64,000 bases of DNA from Ferruginibacter sp. (lineage in GTDB: Bacteria; Bacteroidota; Bacteroidia; Chitinophagales; Chitinophagaceae), in the NCBI GenBank assembly GCA_019638635.1, contig JAHBTM010000002.1, forward strand, positions 1 through 64,000, read 5' to 3'. Below are positions 28,467 through 36,880 of this stretch, one piece after another. A program made the translations under genes and the position numbers. The notes below the pieces were generated by a model, which saw only the letters and a list, made by a program, of their open reading frames with translations, ran no database searches and was not told the DNA's origin. Numbering within the stretch: the stretch's first letter is position 1; every line of letters starts with the position of its first letter.

Positions 28467-29717
28467 ATGGAATCTACACTAGCAACATATCCCCAAGACC
28501 CATACGCTCCGCTAAAGATTCCGGAATTTAGGTATTTTATTGCAGGGAGGTTCATCTACATCATGGGGATACGCATGACCGTTACTGTGCTGGGCTGGTG
28601 GATATATACATTAACCAATAGTAAACTGGCATTGGGATTTGTGGGATTGTCAGAAGTTATTCCTGCTCTTTCATTCGCTTTGTATGCCGGACATTATATA
28701 GATAAAACAGAGAAGCGGAAACTACTCCTGAAATGCGTGGCCGGTTACGCTTTTTGTATCGCATTGCTTGCAGTACTTTCGTGGCAACAAACTGAAAATG
28801 CACTCACTCCGTGGACCATCGCCGTACTGGTATTTGGTGTCATCGGAATTACCGGTTTCGTTCGGGCATTTTCGGGGCCAACCTTTTCTGCAATGATTTC
28901 ACAAATTGTACCGCGTGAAATGCTGCCAAATGCAGCTGCTATCAGTTCTGGAGGGTGGTTAACCGCATCCATTGTTGGTCACGCTGCAGGCGGATTTTCC
29001 ATTGCTTTCCTTGGAATTCATAGCACTTTCATATTGGTAGTAATGCTTGTTATTGCAGCATGGATATTGTTCAGAAAACTGAAGCCTAAACCAGCCATGC
29101 TCAAAAACCCTAAGAACCCCTGGCAGAGTGTGAAGGAAGGCATTAAACATGTGTATCAAACCAAGGAACTGATGGGTGCATTGGTGTTGGATTTATTTGC
29201 AGTATTGTTTGGAGGTGCAGTAGCGCTGGTTCCTGTATTTGCACAGGATATTCTAAAAATCGGACCGATTGGATTTGGTTGGTTGAATGCTGCCGCAGAT
29301 ATTGGTGCAATCATGACGGTAACCTATCTTACCATCAGGCCGTTAAAAAGAAACCAGGGGCGTATTCTGTTTTACGCAATTGCAGGATTTGGGGGTTGTA
29401 TTATTTTGTTTGCCTTATCAGAAATTTTCTGGTTGTCGTTTGCTGCTTTATTATTGAGCGGTTGTATGGATGGATTCAGTGTCATCATACGCGGTACCAT
29501 TCTGCAATTGAAAACTCCGGATGAACTGAGGGGCAGGGTGGCCGCGGTAAACAGCATGTTTATTAACTCCTCCAACGAACTCGGACAATTTGAAAGTGGC
29601 GTAGCTGCCAAATTGATGGGCACGGTACCTGCAGTTGTTTTTGGAGGATGTATGACATTGGCTGTGGTAGTTGCCACCTGGTTTAAAGCACCTGCGTTAA
29701 GAAAAATGCAATATTAA
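28467..29717 (+). CDS. MFS transporter
   Basis: The 416-residue protein has 12 predicted membrane helices and the MFS loop motif AGHYIDKTEKRKLLLK between helices 2 and 3, the usual GxxxDRxGRR position. The sequence resembles the enterobactin exporter (EntS)-like/DHA3 group, including TPDELRGRVAAVNSMFIN near residue 350, which is characteristic of that group. An efflux role is probable; the substrate is unknown. It starts nine bases after the deoxynucleoside kinase gene and may share its message. Confidence 0.88.
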   Translation: MESTLATYPQDPYAPLKIPEFRYFIAGRFIYIMGIRMTVTVLGWWIYTLTNSKLALGFVGLSEVIPALSFALYAGHYIDKTEKRKLLLKCVAGYAFCIALLAVLSWQQTENALTPWTIAVLVFGVIGITGFVRAFSGPTFSAMISQIVPREMLPNAAAISSGGWLTASIVGHAAGGFSIAFLGIHSTFILVVMLVIAAWILFRKLKPKPAMLKNPKNPWQSVKEGIKHVYQTKELMGALVLDLFAVLFGGAVALVPVFAQDILKIGPIGFGWLNAAADIGAIMTVTYLTIRPLKRNQGRILFYAIAGFGGCIILFALSEIFWLSFAALLLSGCMDGFSVIIRGTILQLKTPDELRGRVAAVNSMFINSSNELGQFESGVAAKLMGTVPAVVFGGCMTLAVVVATWFKAPALRKMQY

Positions 29718-29763
29718 CAGCATGTTAGAAGATTGTAGTACATTCATCTTCTATTTTTGAAAC

Positions 29764-30669
29764 ATGCAGCGAAGAAAATTCATTAAACATACAAGCGTTA
29801 CTTTAGGCGCCATCGCTTTATTCAGCAATCGCGCGCTGGCAAAGCTTTTCAACCAACCGGGTGGTTCACTTCGGATGATTACAAAAGATGCCGGAATATT
29901 CACTTCAAAAGGAGGAACCATTCTGTTTAAGTGGAATGACAAAGGCATTATTGTAGTAGACACACAGTTCCCCGATACTGCCGGAGAATTGATTCAATTG
30001 CTGAAAACAAAATCGTCCTCTCCTTTCAAATTGTTGATCAATACACACCATCATGCCGATCATACCTCAGGAAATATTGCCTTTAAACCCCTGATGGGTA
30101 CATTAGTTGCACACGAAAATGCGAAGAAGCATATGCAACAAGCCGCCGAAAAATCGGATAAACCCTCTGAGTATTTTTTACCCACTGAAACCTTTACAAC
30201 GGATGCCCTGTACCGCGTGGGAAAAGAAACTGTGCAATTGCAATACTGGGGCCCGGCGCATACCAATGGAGATGCATTGGTCCATTTTCAGGATGCCGGT
30301 ATTGTACACCTCGGCGATTTAGTTTTCAATCGAAGATTTCCGTATATCGATAAAACAGCAGGTGCAGATATTTCAAACTGGATAAAAGTGTTGGATAAAA
30401 CGGTACAAAAATTCCCGGGAAGAACGAAATATGTATGCGGACATGCAGCGGAAGGATATGATGTGCTTATTCAATCTTCCGATATCCTTGCATTCAGGGA
30501 TTACCTGGGCAATGCATTAAAATTTGTGGAACAGGAAGTGAAAGACGGGAAGATCAAATCTGAAATTCTGAGTGCCACAACAATTCCCGGCTCACCTGAA
30601 TGGAAAGGACAAGGAATTGAAAGAACATTGCAGGCTGCCTATAGTGAAGTAACCGCTCACTTACCATAG
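29764..30669 (+). CDS. Exported metallo-beta-lactamase-fold hydrolase
   Basis: The 301-residue protein begins with a Tat-type signal (MQRRKFIKHTSVTLGAIALF) ending in an Ala-rich site. The metallo-hydrolase core has INTHHHADHTSGNIAF (the HxHxDH motif), HLGDLVFNRRFPY, and VCGHAAEG, so it keeps the di-zinc ligands. The general type acts on lactams, lactones, thioesters or phosphoesters, and the substrate here is not deducible. Its end overlaps the opposing YkgJ-type gene by 13 bases. Confidence 0.85.
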   Translation: MQRRKFIKHTSVTLGAIALFSNRALAKLFNQPGGSLRMITKDAGIFTSKGGTILFKWNDKGIIVVDTQFPDTAGELIQLLKTKSSSPFKLLINTHHHADHTSGNIAFKPLMGTLVAHENAKKHMQQAAEKSDKPSEYFLPTETFTTDALYRVGKETVQLQYWGPAHTNGDALVHFQDAGIVHLGDLVFNRRFPYIDKTAGADISNWIKVLDKTVQKFPGRTKYVCGHAAEGYDVLIQSSDILAFRDYLGNALKFVEQEVKDGKIKSEILSATTIPGSPEWKGQGIERTLQAAYSEVTAHLP

Positions 30670-31127
30670 CCTGCTTTCTGTAATATAGCATCTAATACGT
30701 ACACTACTGCCGGACAAAAAGTGGCATTTTTAAGTGTGATATGTTGACGCTTCAATAGTACATCTTCATTGGTATAAGGGAAACGACTGCAATCAGACGG
30801 ACGTACATCATAAATTGAACAGGCATTATTCTCCAATAAAAAAGGGCAAGGCGATTTTTGTGTTACATAATCTCCCTCTTCATCCAGCTTTAGAAAAGTT
30901 TCAATAAAAACACCTTCCTTCATCTGCAAAAAACGGGCAATACGTTTTATATCAGGTGTTTTAAACCGGGGTGAATATTGCTTGCAACAGGCTGCACAGT
31001 CCAGGCAATTGATTTTCTCAAAAGCTGCTTCGTGCATTTCGGGTAACCACTTCAGTGCTTTTTGTACCTGTATCTTTTTTAGCATCTGCCCGTACACCTT
31101 ACTGTTATCCTGCTTTTTATCTTTCAT
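30657..31127 (-). CDS. YkgJ-family zinc/iron-chelating Cys-cluster protein
   Basis: The 156-residue protein has the family's Cys clusters: INCLDCAACCKQYSP near residue 40, CPFLLENNACSIYDVRPSDC near residue 92 and RFPY just after. Eight or more Cys form the CxCC...C...C pattern of UPF0153/YkgJ proteins, thought to bind Zn or Fe-S. Their cellular role is still unclear. It converges on the metallo-hydrolase gene with overlapping ends. Confidence 0.88.
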   Translation of the reverse strand: MKDKKQDNSKVYGQMLKKIQVQKALKWLPEMHEAAFEKINCLDCAACCKQYSPRFKTPDIKRIARFLQMKEGVFIETFLKLDEEGDYVTQKSPCPFLLENNACSIYDVRPSDCSRFPYTNEDVLLKRQHITLKNATFCPAVVYVLDAILQKAGYGK

Positions 31128-31221
31128 TCATTGTATGATATATACAAAAGTAAATGAAAGTGAAATGCTGCTTATGTTGATTTAATATTGTTTTTATATC
31201 TTGTAAAAAATATTCAGAAAC

Positions 31222-32004
31222 ATGCAACAAATCATTGTTCCGTTAGATTTTTCAGAAACCTCATTCAATGCTGCAGATTTTGCAACGGATATGTACAGCA
31301 ATCGCAACGATATAACCATCACATTGTATCACTATTACGAATCAGAAGAAGATATGGAACCCGCTAAACAGTTTATGAAAAGTTTGCGGGAAAGACTCGG
31401 TGAAAAATATGTGTACATAGAAACGTATATTGAAACGGGAAATGATTTTGTAGAGCAACTGGCTGCATTTGCCTCCTCAAAAAACGCCCGTTTGATTGTG
31501 ATGGGATTAACCGGTAAAACGCCACTGGCCCAAAGGTTCTCCGGTTCCAATACGCTGAAAATGGTGGAAGAAGATGTTTGTCCTGTATTGATTATCCCCC
31601 CGGATGTGCGTTACAAAAAAATCAACAATGTGCTCATCGCCTCTGAGATGAGATTGAAAGAAGAAACCCCGGCATTGCTCGCGGTTAAAGAATTTTTGAA
31701 AGATATCAAACCGGCCGTGCACATATTAAATGTTGACAGCAGCCATTACATTTCGCTAACTCAGGATTTTAAAGCATCACGCGATACGATGGAATCACTG
31801 TTATCTGAATTCAAGCCTGAATTTTATTTCATGCGGTTGTTCGATTTTCATGAGTCTATTAACCTGTTTTCCAAAGACAAGCAAATTGACCTGATCATCA
31901 TCGCTCCCAAACAACATAGTTTCTTTACCAGATTATTCAAAACACAGCATACCAAAACGTTGATTTACCAAAGTACAATCCCGGTACTGGCCATAAAAGA
32001 CTAA
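31222..32004 (+). CDS. Universal stress protein, tandem UspA
   Basis: The 260-residue protein has two UspA-like halves. The first (residues 1-130) starts IIVPLDFSETSFNAADFA and has the ATP-binding G-x2-G-x9-G-S motif in MGLTGKTPLAQRFSGSNT, so it should bind nucleotide. The second (about 135-260) keeps the fold (NNVLIASEMR ... STIPVLAIKD) but lacks the Gly-rich loop, reading IIAPKQHSFFTRLF, so it is probably a non-binding half. It is followed by a clear terminator. Confidence 0.9.
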   Translation: MQQIIVPLDFSETSFNAADFATDMYSNRNDITITLYHYYESEEDMEPAKQFMKSLRERLGEKYVYIETYIETGNDFVEQLAAFASSKNARLIVMGLTGKTPLAQRFSGSNTLKMVEEDVCPVLIIPPDVRYKKINNVLIASEMRLKEETPALLAVKEFLKDIKPAVHILNVDSSHYISLTQDFKASRDTMESLLSEFKPEFYFMRLFDFHESINLFSKDKQIDLIIIAPKQHSFFTRLFKTQHTKTLIYQSTIPVLAIKD

Positions 32005-32012
32005 ACCATTCC

Positions 32013-32036
32013 AACCGCCTGACCGGCGGTTTTTTT
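32013..32036 (+). terminator. Terminator after the UspA gene
   Basis: AACCGCC, a five-base loop and GGCGGTT form a 7-bp stem that runs into seven or more T, nine bases after the stop codon. Confidence 0.88.
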
Positions 32037-32118
32037 ATGCTATTTCAGCATCCATTTTCATAAAAACAGGTACCGGGTGCATTTTTCACTACATGGTGCA
32101 AAATCCGGTGGGTTGTTG

Positions 32119-32126
32119 TAAATTTG
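32119..32126 (+). promoter_or_regulatory. gcvP promoter -7 motif
   Basis: TAAATTTG is an exact TAnnTTTG match 46 bases before the gcvP ATG. No -33 TTG is well placed. No glycine riboswitch fold was recognised in the leader. Confidence 0.38.
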
Positions 32127-32172
32127 CGCAGCAATTTTAAATGCCTCCATACTTACGGTAAATAATACCCAA

Positions 32173-35052
32173 ATGAACCTATTCCAACAACAACAGCATG
32201 CTTTTGCACAAAGGCATATCGGACCGAACGAACAGGAAACCCAACAAATGCTTCAAACCATCGGTGCGCCTTCACTTGACGCTTTGATTGACCAAACGGT
32301 ACCTTCAGGCATCCGGCTTAAAGAGGAACTTGAAGTAACTCAACCTATGAGTGAAGCTCAATATCTTCAAACCATACAACACATATCTGAAAAAAATAAA
32401 GTATTCAGATCGTTTATCGGACAGGGGTATTACAACACGTTTGTACCGAGTGTTATTTTGCGAAACGTGTTTGAAAATCCGGGTTGGTACACCCAATACA
32501 CACCCTATCAGGCCGAAATTGCTCAGGGCCGACTGGAAAGTTTACTCAACTTTCAAACAATGGTCAGTGATCTTACCGCATTACCGATTGCGAATGCAAG
32601 TTTGCTCGATGAAGGTACTGCCGCTGCAGAAGCCATGGCCATGTTGTTCAACCATAAAAACAAAGACCACGATCATATTACCGCACCCAGGTTTTTTGCC
32701 GATGAAAATCTCTTTAAACAAACCCTGGATGTGTTACATACCCGCGCTACGCCCTTGGGTATTGAAATAGTAACCGGAAACTTTCAAACCGCTTCACTGG
32801 ATGAAAGTTATTTTGGAGCCATCGTACAATATCCCGACAGTCAGGGTTCAATCAACGACTACAGAACATTTATACAGGCTGCACATGCGGTTCAGGCTAA
32901 GGTAATCATGGCAACCGATTTACTGGCGCTCACGCTGCTCACTCCTCCGGGAGAACTGGGTGCTGATGTAGCAGTTGGTTCTGCGCAACGTCTGGGTGTG
33001 CCCATGGGTTTTGGCGGTCCACATGCCGCATTCTTTTCTACGTTAGATGAATTTAAAAGAAACATCCCCGGAAGGATTATCGGTGTGAGTATAGATGCGG
33101 AAAACAAACGTTGCCTGCGCATGGCACTTCAAACGCGTGAACAACATATCCGCAGAGAAAAAGCAACCAGCAATATTTGCACTGCTCAGGCCTTACTGGC
33201 CAACATGGCGGCTATGTATGCTGTGTATCATGGTGCAGACGGATTGAAAAACATTGCCAAGCGCGTCAATCTGTTAACCTCCACTTTAGCAAAGGAGTTA
33301 ACGCATGCAGGTTTTAATGTTGAGCATAATCATTTCTTCGATACAATCTGTGTTCAGGTGAATGATGCCAACGCATTACGTACTTTGTCTGAGCAACAAC
33401 AAATGAACTTCCATTACGTAGAGAATCGGGTAACGATATCATTGGATGAAACCACTACACAATCTGACATCCTGGATATCCTACATGTATTTGCCCGGTT
33501 AAACGGCAGTGATTCCGCTCAGGCACATTTTGAAGACGACGCACTGCTGCATCATATCCCCGGTGCATTAACGCGTACATCTCCTTTCCTCACCCATCCG
33601 GTGTTTCGTGACCACAGAAGTGAAAGCGAGATGATGCGATATATCAAACAACTGGAAAATAAAGACCTTAGTTTAAATACTTCCATGATTTCATTGGGAA
33701 GCTGTACCATGAAACTGAACGCAGCAACTCAAATGATGCCTGTAAGCTGGGGTGCATGGAATGGTATCCATCCGTTTGCTCCGGCCAATCAATGGCAAGG
33801 ATATCAGTTTATCATTGAGCAACTTGAAAATTGGTTGAGTGCCATTACCGGATTTACAGCTACTTCCCTGCAACCAAATAGTGGCGCGCAAGGTGAGTAT
33901 GCCGGCTTGCTGACGATACGTGCCTATCATGCCGACAGAAGCAATCAACACCGCAATATCATCCTCATCCCCATTTCTGCACATGGTACCAATCCGGCAT
34001 CGGCCGTAATGGCGGGATTTAAAGTGGTGGTTACCAAATGCGATGCAGCAGGTAACATTGATGTGGAAGATTTACGCGCTCATGCTGAAAAATATAAAGA
34101 TACCCTCGCGGGTTTAATGGTTACCTACCCAAGTACACACGGTGTATTTGAAGAAAGCATCCGCGAAATATGTTCCATTATTCACGACCATGGTGGATTG
34201 GTGTATATGGATGGGGCCAACATGAATGCACAGGTTGGATTAACCAGTCCGGGTAATATTGGAGCAGATGTATGCCATCTAAACCTACATAAAACTTTCT
34301 CTATCCCTCATGGCGGCGGTGGCCCGGGTATGGGACCGATTTGCGTGAATGAGAAACTGGCCCCCTATTTGCCCGGGCACTTTGGTATTGCCAATGCAAC
34401 CGGAAAGTCTATTTCACCGGTAAGTGCCGCCCCATTTGGCAGTGCCAGCATTCTGCTGATTAGTTATGCGTACATCCAGTTGTTGGGAAGCACTGGTTTG
34501 AAACAAAGTACCATGTACGCCATCCTGAATGCAAACTATATGAAGGCCAGGCTTGAAAAAGAATTTCCTATTTTATATTCGGGTAAGCATAACCGTTGTG
34601 CCCATGAATTTATAGTTGATTTAAGACCTTTCAAACAATCTGCCGGTATTGAGGCGGAAGATGTAGCCAAGCGGCTGATGGATTATAACTTCCACGCTCC
34701 TACACTCAGTTTCCCGGTTCCAGGCACTATCATGATTGAGCCCACAGAAAGTGAAGATAAAGGAGAGTTGGATCGGTTTTGTGATGCGTTACTGAGCATC
34801 CGTAAAGAAATCAGAGATATTGAAGAGGGTAAGAGCGACACATCCAACAACGTTTTAAAAAATGCGCCACACACCCAGGCGGTGGTTTGCAGTTCTGACT
34901 GGAACAGACCATACACCCGTGAAGAGGCTGCATTTCCTTTGGAGTATGTGAAGAACAACAAGTTCTGGCCATCCGTTAGCCGTGTAAACAACACTGCCGG
35001 TGATCGTAACCTGATTTGCACCTGCGAACCGGTCAGTGCGTATGCTGAATAG
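32173..35052 (+). CDS. gcvP: Glycine dehydrogenase (decarboxylating), P protein
   Basis: GcvP is the PLP-dependent P protein of the glycine cleavage system. It decarboxylates glycine and passes methylamine to the lipoyl H protein. The 959-residue length is that of the fused single-chain type (both P1 and P2 halves). Landmarks are FIGQGYYNTFVPSVILRN and YQAEIAQGRLESLLNFQTM in the amino half, and SLGSCTMKLNAA, SAHGTNPASAVMAG and the PLP-Lys motif LNLHKTFSIPHGGGGPG in the carboxy half. gcvT and gcvH are not in this window. Confidence 0.98.
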   Translation: MNLFQQQQHAFAQRHIGPNEQETQQMLQTIGAPSLDALIDQTVPSGIRLKEELEVTQPMSEAQYLQTIQHISEKNKVFRSFIGQGYYNTFVPSVILRNVFENPGWYTQYTPYQAEIAQGRLESLLNFQTMVSDLTALPIANASLLDEGTAAAEAMAMLFNHKNKDHDHITAPRFFADENLFKQTLDVLHTRATPLGIEIVTGNFQTASLDESYFGAIVQYPDSQGSINDYRTFIQAAHAVQAKVIMATDLLALTLLTPPGELGADVAVGSAQRLGVPMGFGGPHAAFFSTLDEFKRNIPGRIIGVSIDAENKRCLRMALQTREQHIRREKATSNICTAQALLANMAAMYAVYHGADGLKNIAKRVNLLTSTLAKELTHAGFNVEHNHFFDTICVQVNDANALRTLSEQQQMNFHYVENRVTISLDETTTQSDILDILHVFARLNGSDSAQAHFEDDALLHHIPGALTRTSPFLTHPVFRDHRSESEMMRYIKQLENKDLSLNTSMISLGSCTMKLNAATQMMPVSWGAWNGIHPFAPANQWQGYQFIIEQLENWLSAITGFTATSLQPNSGAQGEYAGLLTIRAYHADRSNQHRNIILIPISAHGTNPASAVMAGFKVVVTKCDAAGNIDVEDLRAHAEKYKDTLAGLMVTYPSTHGVFEESIREICSIIHDHGGLVYMDGANMNAQVGLTSPGNIGADVCHLNLHKTFSIPHGGGGPGMGPICVNEKLAPYLPGHFGIANATGKSISPVSAAPFGSASILLISYAYIQLLGSTGLKQSTMYAILNANYMKARLEKEFPILYSGKHNRCAHEFIVDLRPFKQSAGIEAEDVAKRLMDYNFHAPTLSFPVPGTIMIEPTESEDKGELDRFCDALLSIRKEIRDIEEGKSDTSNNVLKNAPHTQAVVCSSDWNRPYTREEAAFPLEYVKNNKFWPSVSRVNNTAGDRNLICTCEPVSAYAE

Positions 35053-35073
35053 TAATCGTAGAAAAAAAAATAT

Positions 35074-35101
35074 AGCCGTGGACACACTCCACGGCTTTTT
35101 T
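35074..35101. terminator. Bidirectional terminator between gcvP and glgP
   Basis: AGCCGTGGA, a five-base loop and TCCACGGCT make a perfect 9-bp stem, with A-rich bases before and T-rich bases after. It serves both convergent genes. Confidence 0.9.
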
Positions 35102-36753
35102 TATGAATAGAGCATCTCGTAATAATCTTTGGCCATGCGGTTGCTGTCGAACTGCCACCGCACATCGCGCATTCCATTCTTCATGATCTGTCGCCAAATA
35201 GCCGGGTTATCGTAATAGATAGGCAGGATCTGGTTTTCAAGGATATCAAAAATCTTTTCTGTATCGTATTCATCCATTTCGTGTTCCGACATAGCAGCAT
35301 AGTCTGTCAGTGGTACTACAAATCCGTTGTTGCCATGATTCACAAACTCACGAATCCAGCCATCGTTGGTGCTGAAATTCACCGCACCATTCATGGCAGC
35401 CGTCATGCCACTGGTGCCACTCGCCTCCCTTGTAACACGTGGATTATTCAGCCAAACATCCGCAGCCTGTTTCAACCTTTTACTCATGGCCAGTTCGTAA
35501 CCAAGACAAACCGCCATATTATCGTATTGTTTACTCAGGTAAATCAGTTCATTGAAAACATTTACCGATGCATAATCAAGAGGATACGGTTTACCGGCCC
35601 ATACAATTTGTACAGGATATTGTTTATTGTTCATGAGCGCATGAAAACGCTCTTCATGCTGTGTGATCAGATTGGCTCTCTTGTATCCTGCCAGCCTCCT
35701 GGCCCAAACGATTGTCAGTACATCGGGGTTAAATAATTTTCCGGAGTTATCTGCAATGAGGTCCATTGCCCTTTTCTTCAGGTAGCGCTTCCGGTCGATA
35801 AAGGCATCAATTTTGTGGTCCTCCATATGTGCATACATCTGCTTGTCTGCCCAATAATGCCAGTTCTGAGCATTCGTAATAGCACGGATTGGGGCTATAT
35901 CTTCAAAACGACTCCACATTTGACGGCTCACTTCACCATGGAGCTGACTAACGCCATTGGCTAAACGCGACATACGCAACGCAGCCAGAGAATGATTGAA
36001 CATATTATCTCCATCCGTTCCCAATCGCCTCACTTCATCCATGGGAATACCGCAGAAGTAATTCATTTTCTCACACAAATGAATGTCGTGTTTTTCATTA
36101 CCCGCTTCCTCGGGTGTATGTGTGGTGAAAACAACCTTTTGCTTAACTGCATTTAAATCACCCGACTTGCCGTAGAGATAAAAAGCGCCACTTACTGCAT
36201 GCGCTTCATTGAAGTGATAGAGTGCCGCATTATAATGTAAAATCTCACAAAGCTTTATTCCTCCCACACCCAACAAAATAAATTGTGCCAGCTTGGTAGA
36301 TGCATTGGCATCATACAAACGATGTGTGATGGTTTGAGATACATGATCATTTTCCGGCAAATCGGTACTCAGTAAAAACAACGGAGCTGATTTAAAGACT
36401 TCCGGATCGAGATACCAGGCTTTCACCCATACCGGATGGCCATGCACCGTAACGGGAAACTTTATCCCTGTATCCACGAGAAAATTATACAACTTCTCAT
36501 TCCACTCCACATTCAGGGTTTGATCCGGATTTTTGCCCTGGTCATAATATCCATACTTCCAAAGTATACCGATACCAATCAGCCCCTGACGCAATTCGTA
36601 GGCACTACGTAGATGTGATCCACTTAAAAAACCCAAACCCCCGCTGTAAATTTTTAATGGCTGATGGATAGCAAACTCCATTGAAAAATATGCTATCCGC
36701 TTGGAATATGCCGGAGAAAGTGCATATGGAAATTGAAACTGACTAAAATTCAT
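35101..36753 (-). CDS. Alpha-glucan phosphorylase-like protein, PLP Lys replaced
   Basis: From ATG at 36753 (MNFSQFQFPYALSPAYSKRI) the protein has 550 residues and belongs to the GT35 family of short phosphorylases. It shows AYFSMEFAIHQPLKIYSGGLG at the start, VVFTTHTPEEAGNEKHDI, and WARRLAGYKRANLI. The PLP site in active phosphorylases is EASGTxxMK; here the motif is REASGTSGMTAAMNGAVNF, so Thr replaces the Lys that would hold PLP. Enzymes without it cannot use the standard phosphorolysis mechanism. It may be a glucan-binding or other glycosyltransferase-like member. The gene shares a terminator with gcvP. Confidence 0.82.
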   Translation of the reverse strand: MNFSQFQFPYALSPAYSKRIAYFSMEFAIHQPLKIYSGGLGFLSGSHLRSAYELRQGLIGIGILWKYGYYDQGKNPDQTLNVEWNEKLYNFLVDTGIKFPVTVHGHPVWVKAWYLDPEVFKSAPLFLLSTDLPENDHVSQTITHRLYDANASTKLAQFILLGVGGIKLCEILHYNAALYHFNEAHAVSGAFYLYGKSGDLNAVKQKVVFTTHTPEEAGNEKHDIHLCEKMNYFCGIPMDEVRRLGTDGDNMFNHSLAALRMSRLANGVSQLHGEVSRQMWSRFEDIAPIRAITNAQNWHYWADKQMYAHMEDHKIDAFIDRKRYLKKRAMDLIADNSGKLFNPDVLTIVWARRLAGYKRANLITQHEERFHALMNNKQYPVQIVWAGKPYPLDYASVNVFNELIYLSKQYDNMAVCLGYELAMSKRLKQAADVWLNNPRVTREASGTSGMTAAMNGAVNFSTNDGWIREFVNHGNNGFVVPLTDYAAMSEHEMDEYDTEKIFDILENQILPIYYDNPAIWRQIMKNGMRDVRWQFDSNRMAKDYYEMLYS

Positions 36754-36844
36754 GTTGGTTAAATTCGCTTGCAATATAAACCCTTTTGCCAAAAGCATTT
36801 TTGAATATACCACAGATGGTTTTTAGATAAATAATAATAAATTG

Positions 36845-36858
36845 TTAGATTTGTCTAA
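36845..36858 (+). promoter_or_regulatory. Promoter/operator dyad before the Nramp gene
   Basis: TTAGA-tttg-TCTAA is a perfect dyad, and the bases 36846-36853 (TAGATTTG) also form an exact -7 TAnnTTTG motif. A repressor on this dyad would block transcription. The TTAG...CTAA form recalls DtxR/MntR-type sites, which fits a Mn/Fe transporter. The start at 36842 (TTG) would lie within it, so ATG 36881 is favoured. Confidence 0.5.
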
Positions 36859-36880
36859 TTATCGTAGCACGAGTAACAGT

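Noticed and set aside
29752..29759. TATTTTTG as promoter of the metallo-hydrolase
   Set aside because: It ends only four bases before the start codon, so transcription would begin inside the gene; it is likely a chance match.
36842..36880. Upstream TTG start for the Nramp-UspA gene
   Set aside because: It would translate through the predicted promoter/operator; ATG 36881 gives an ordinary amino end.
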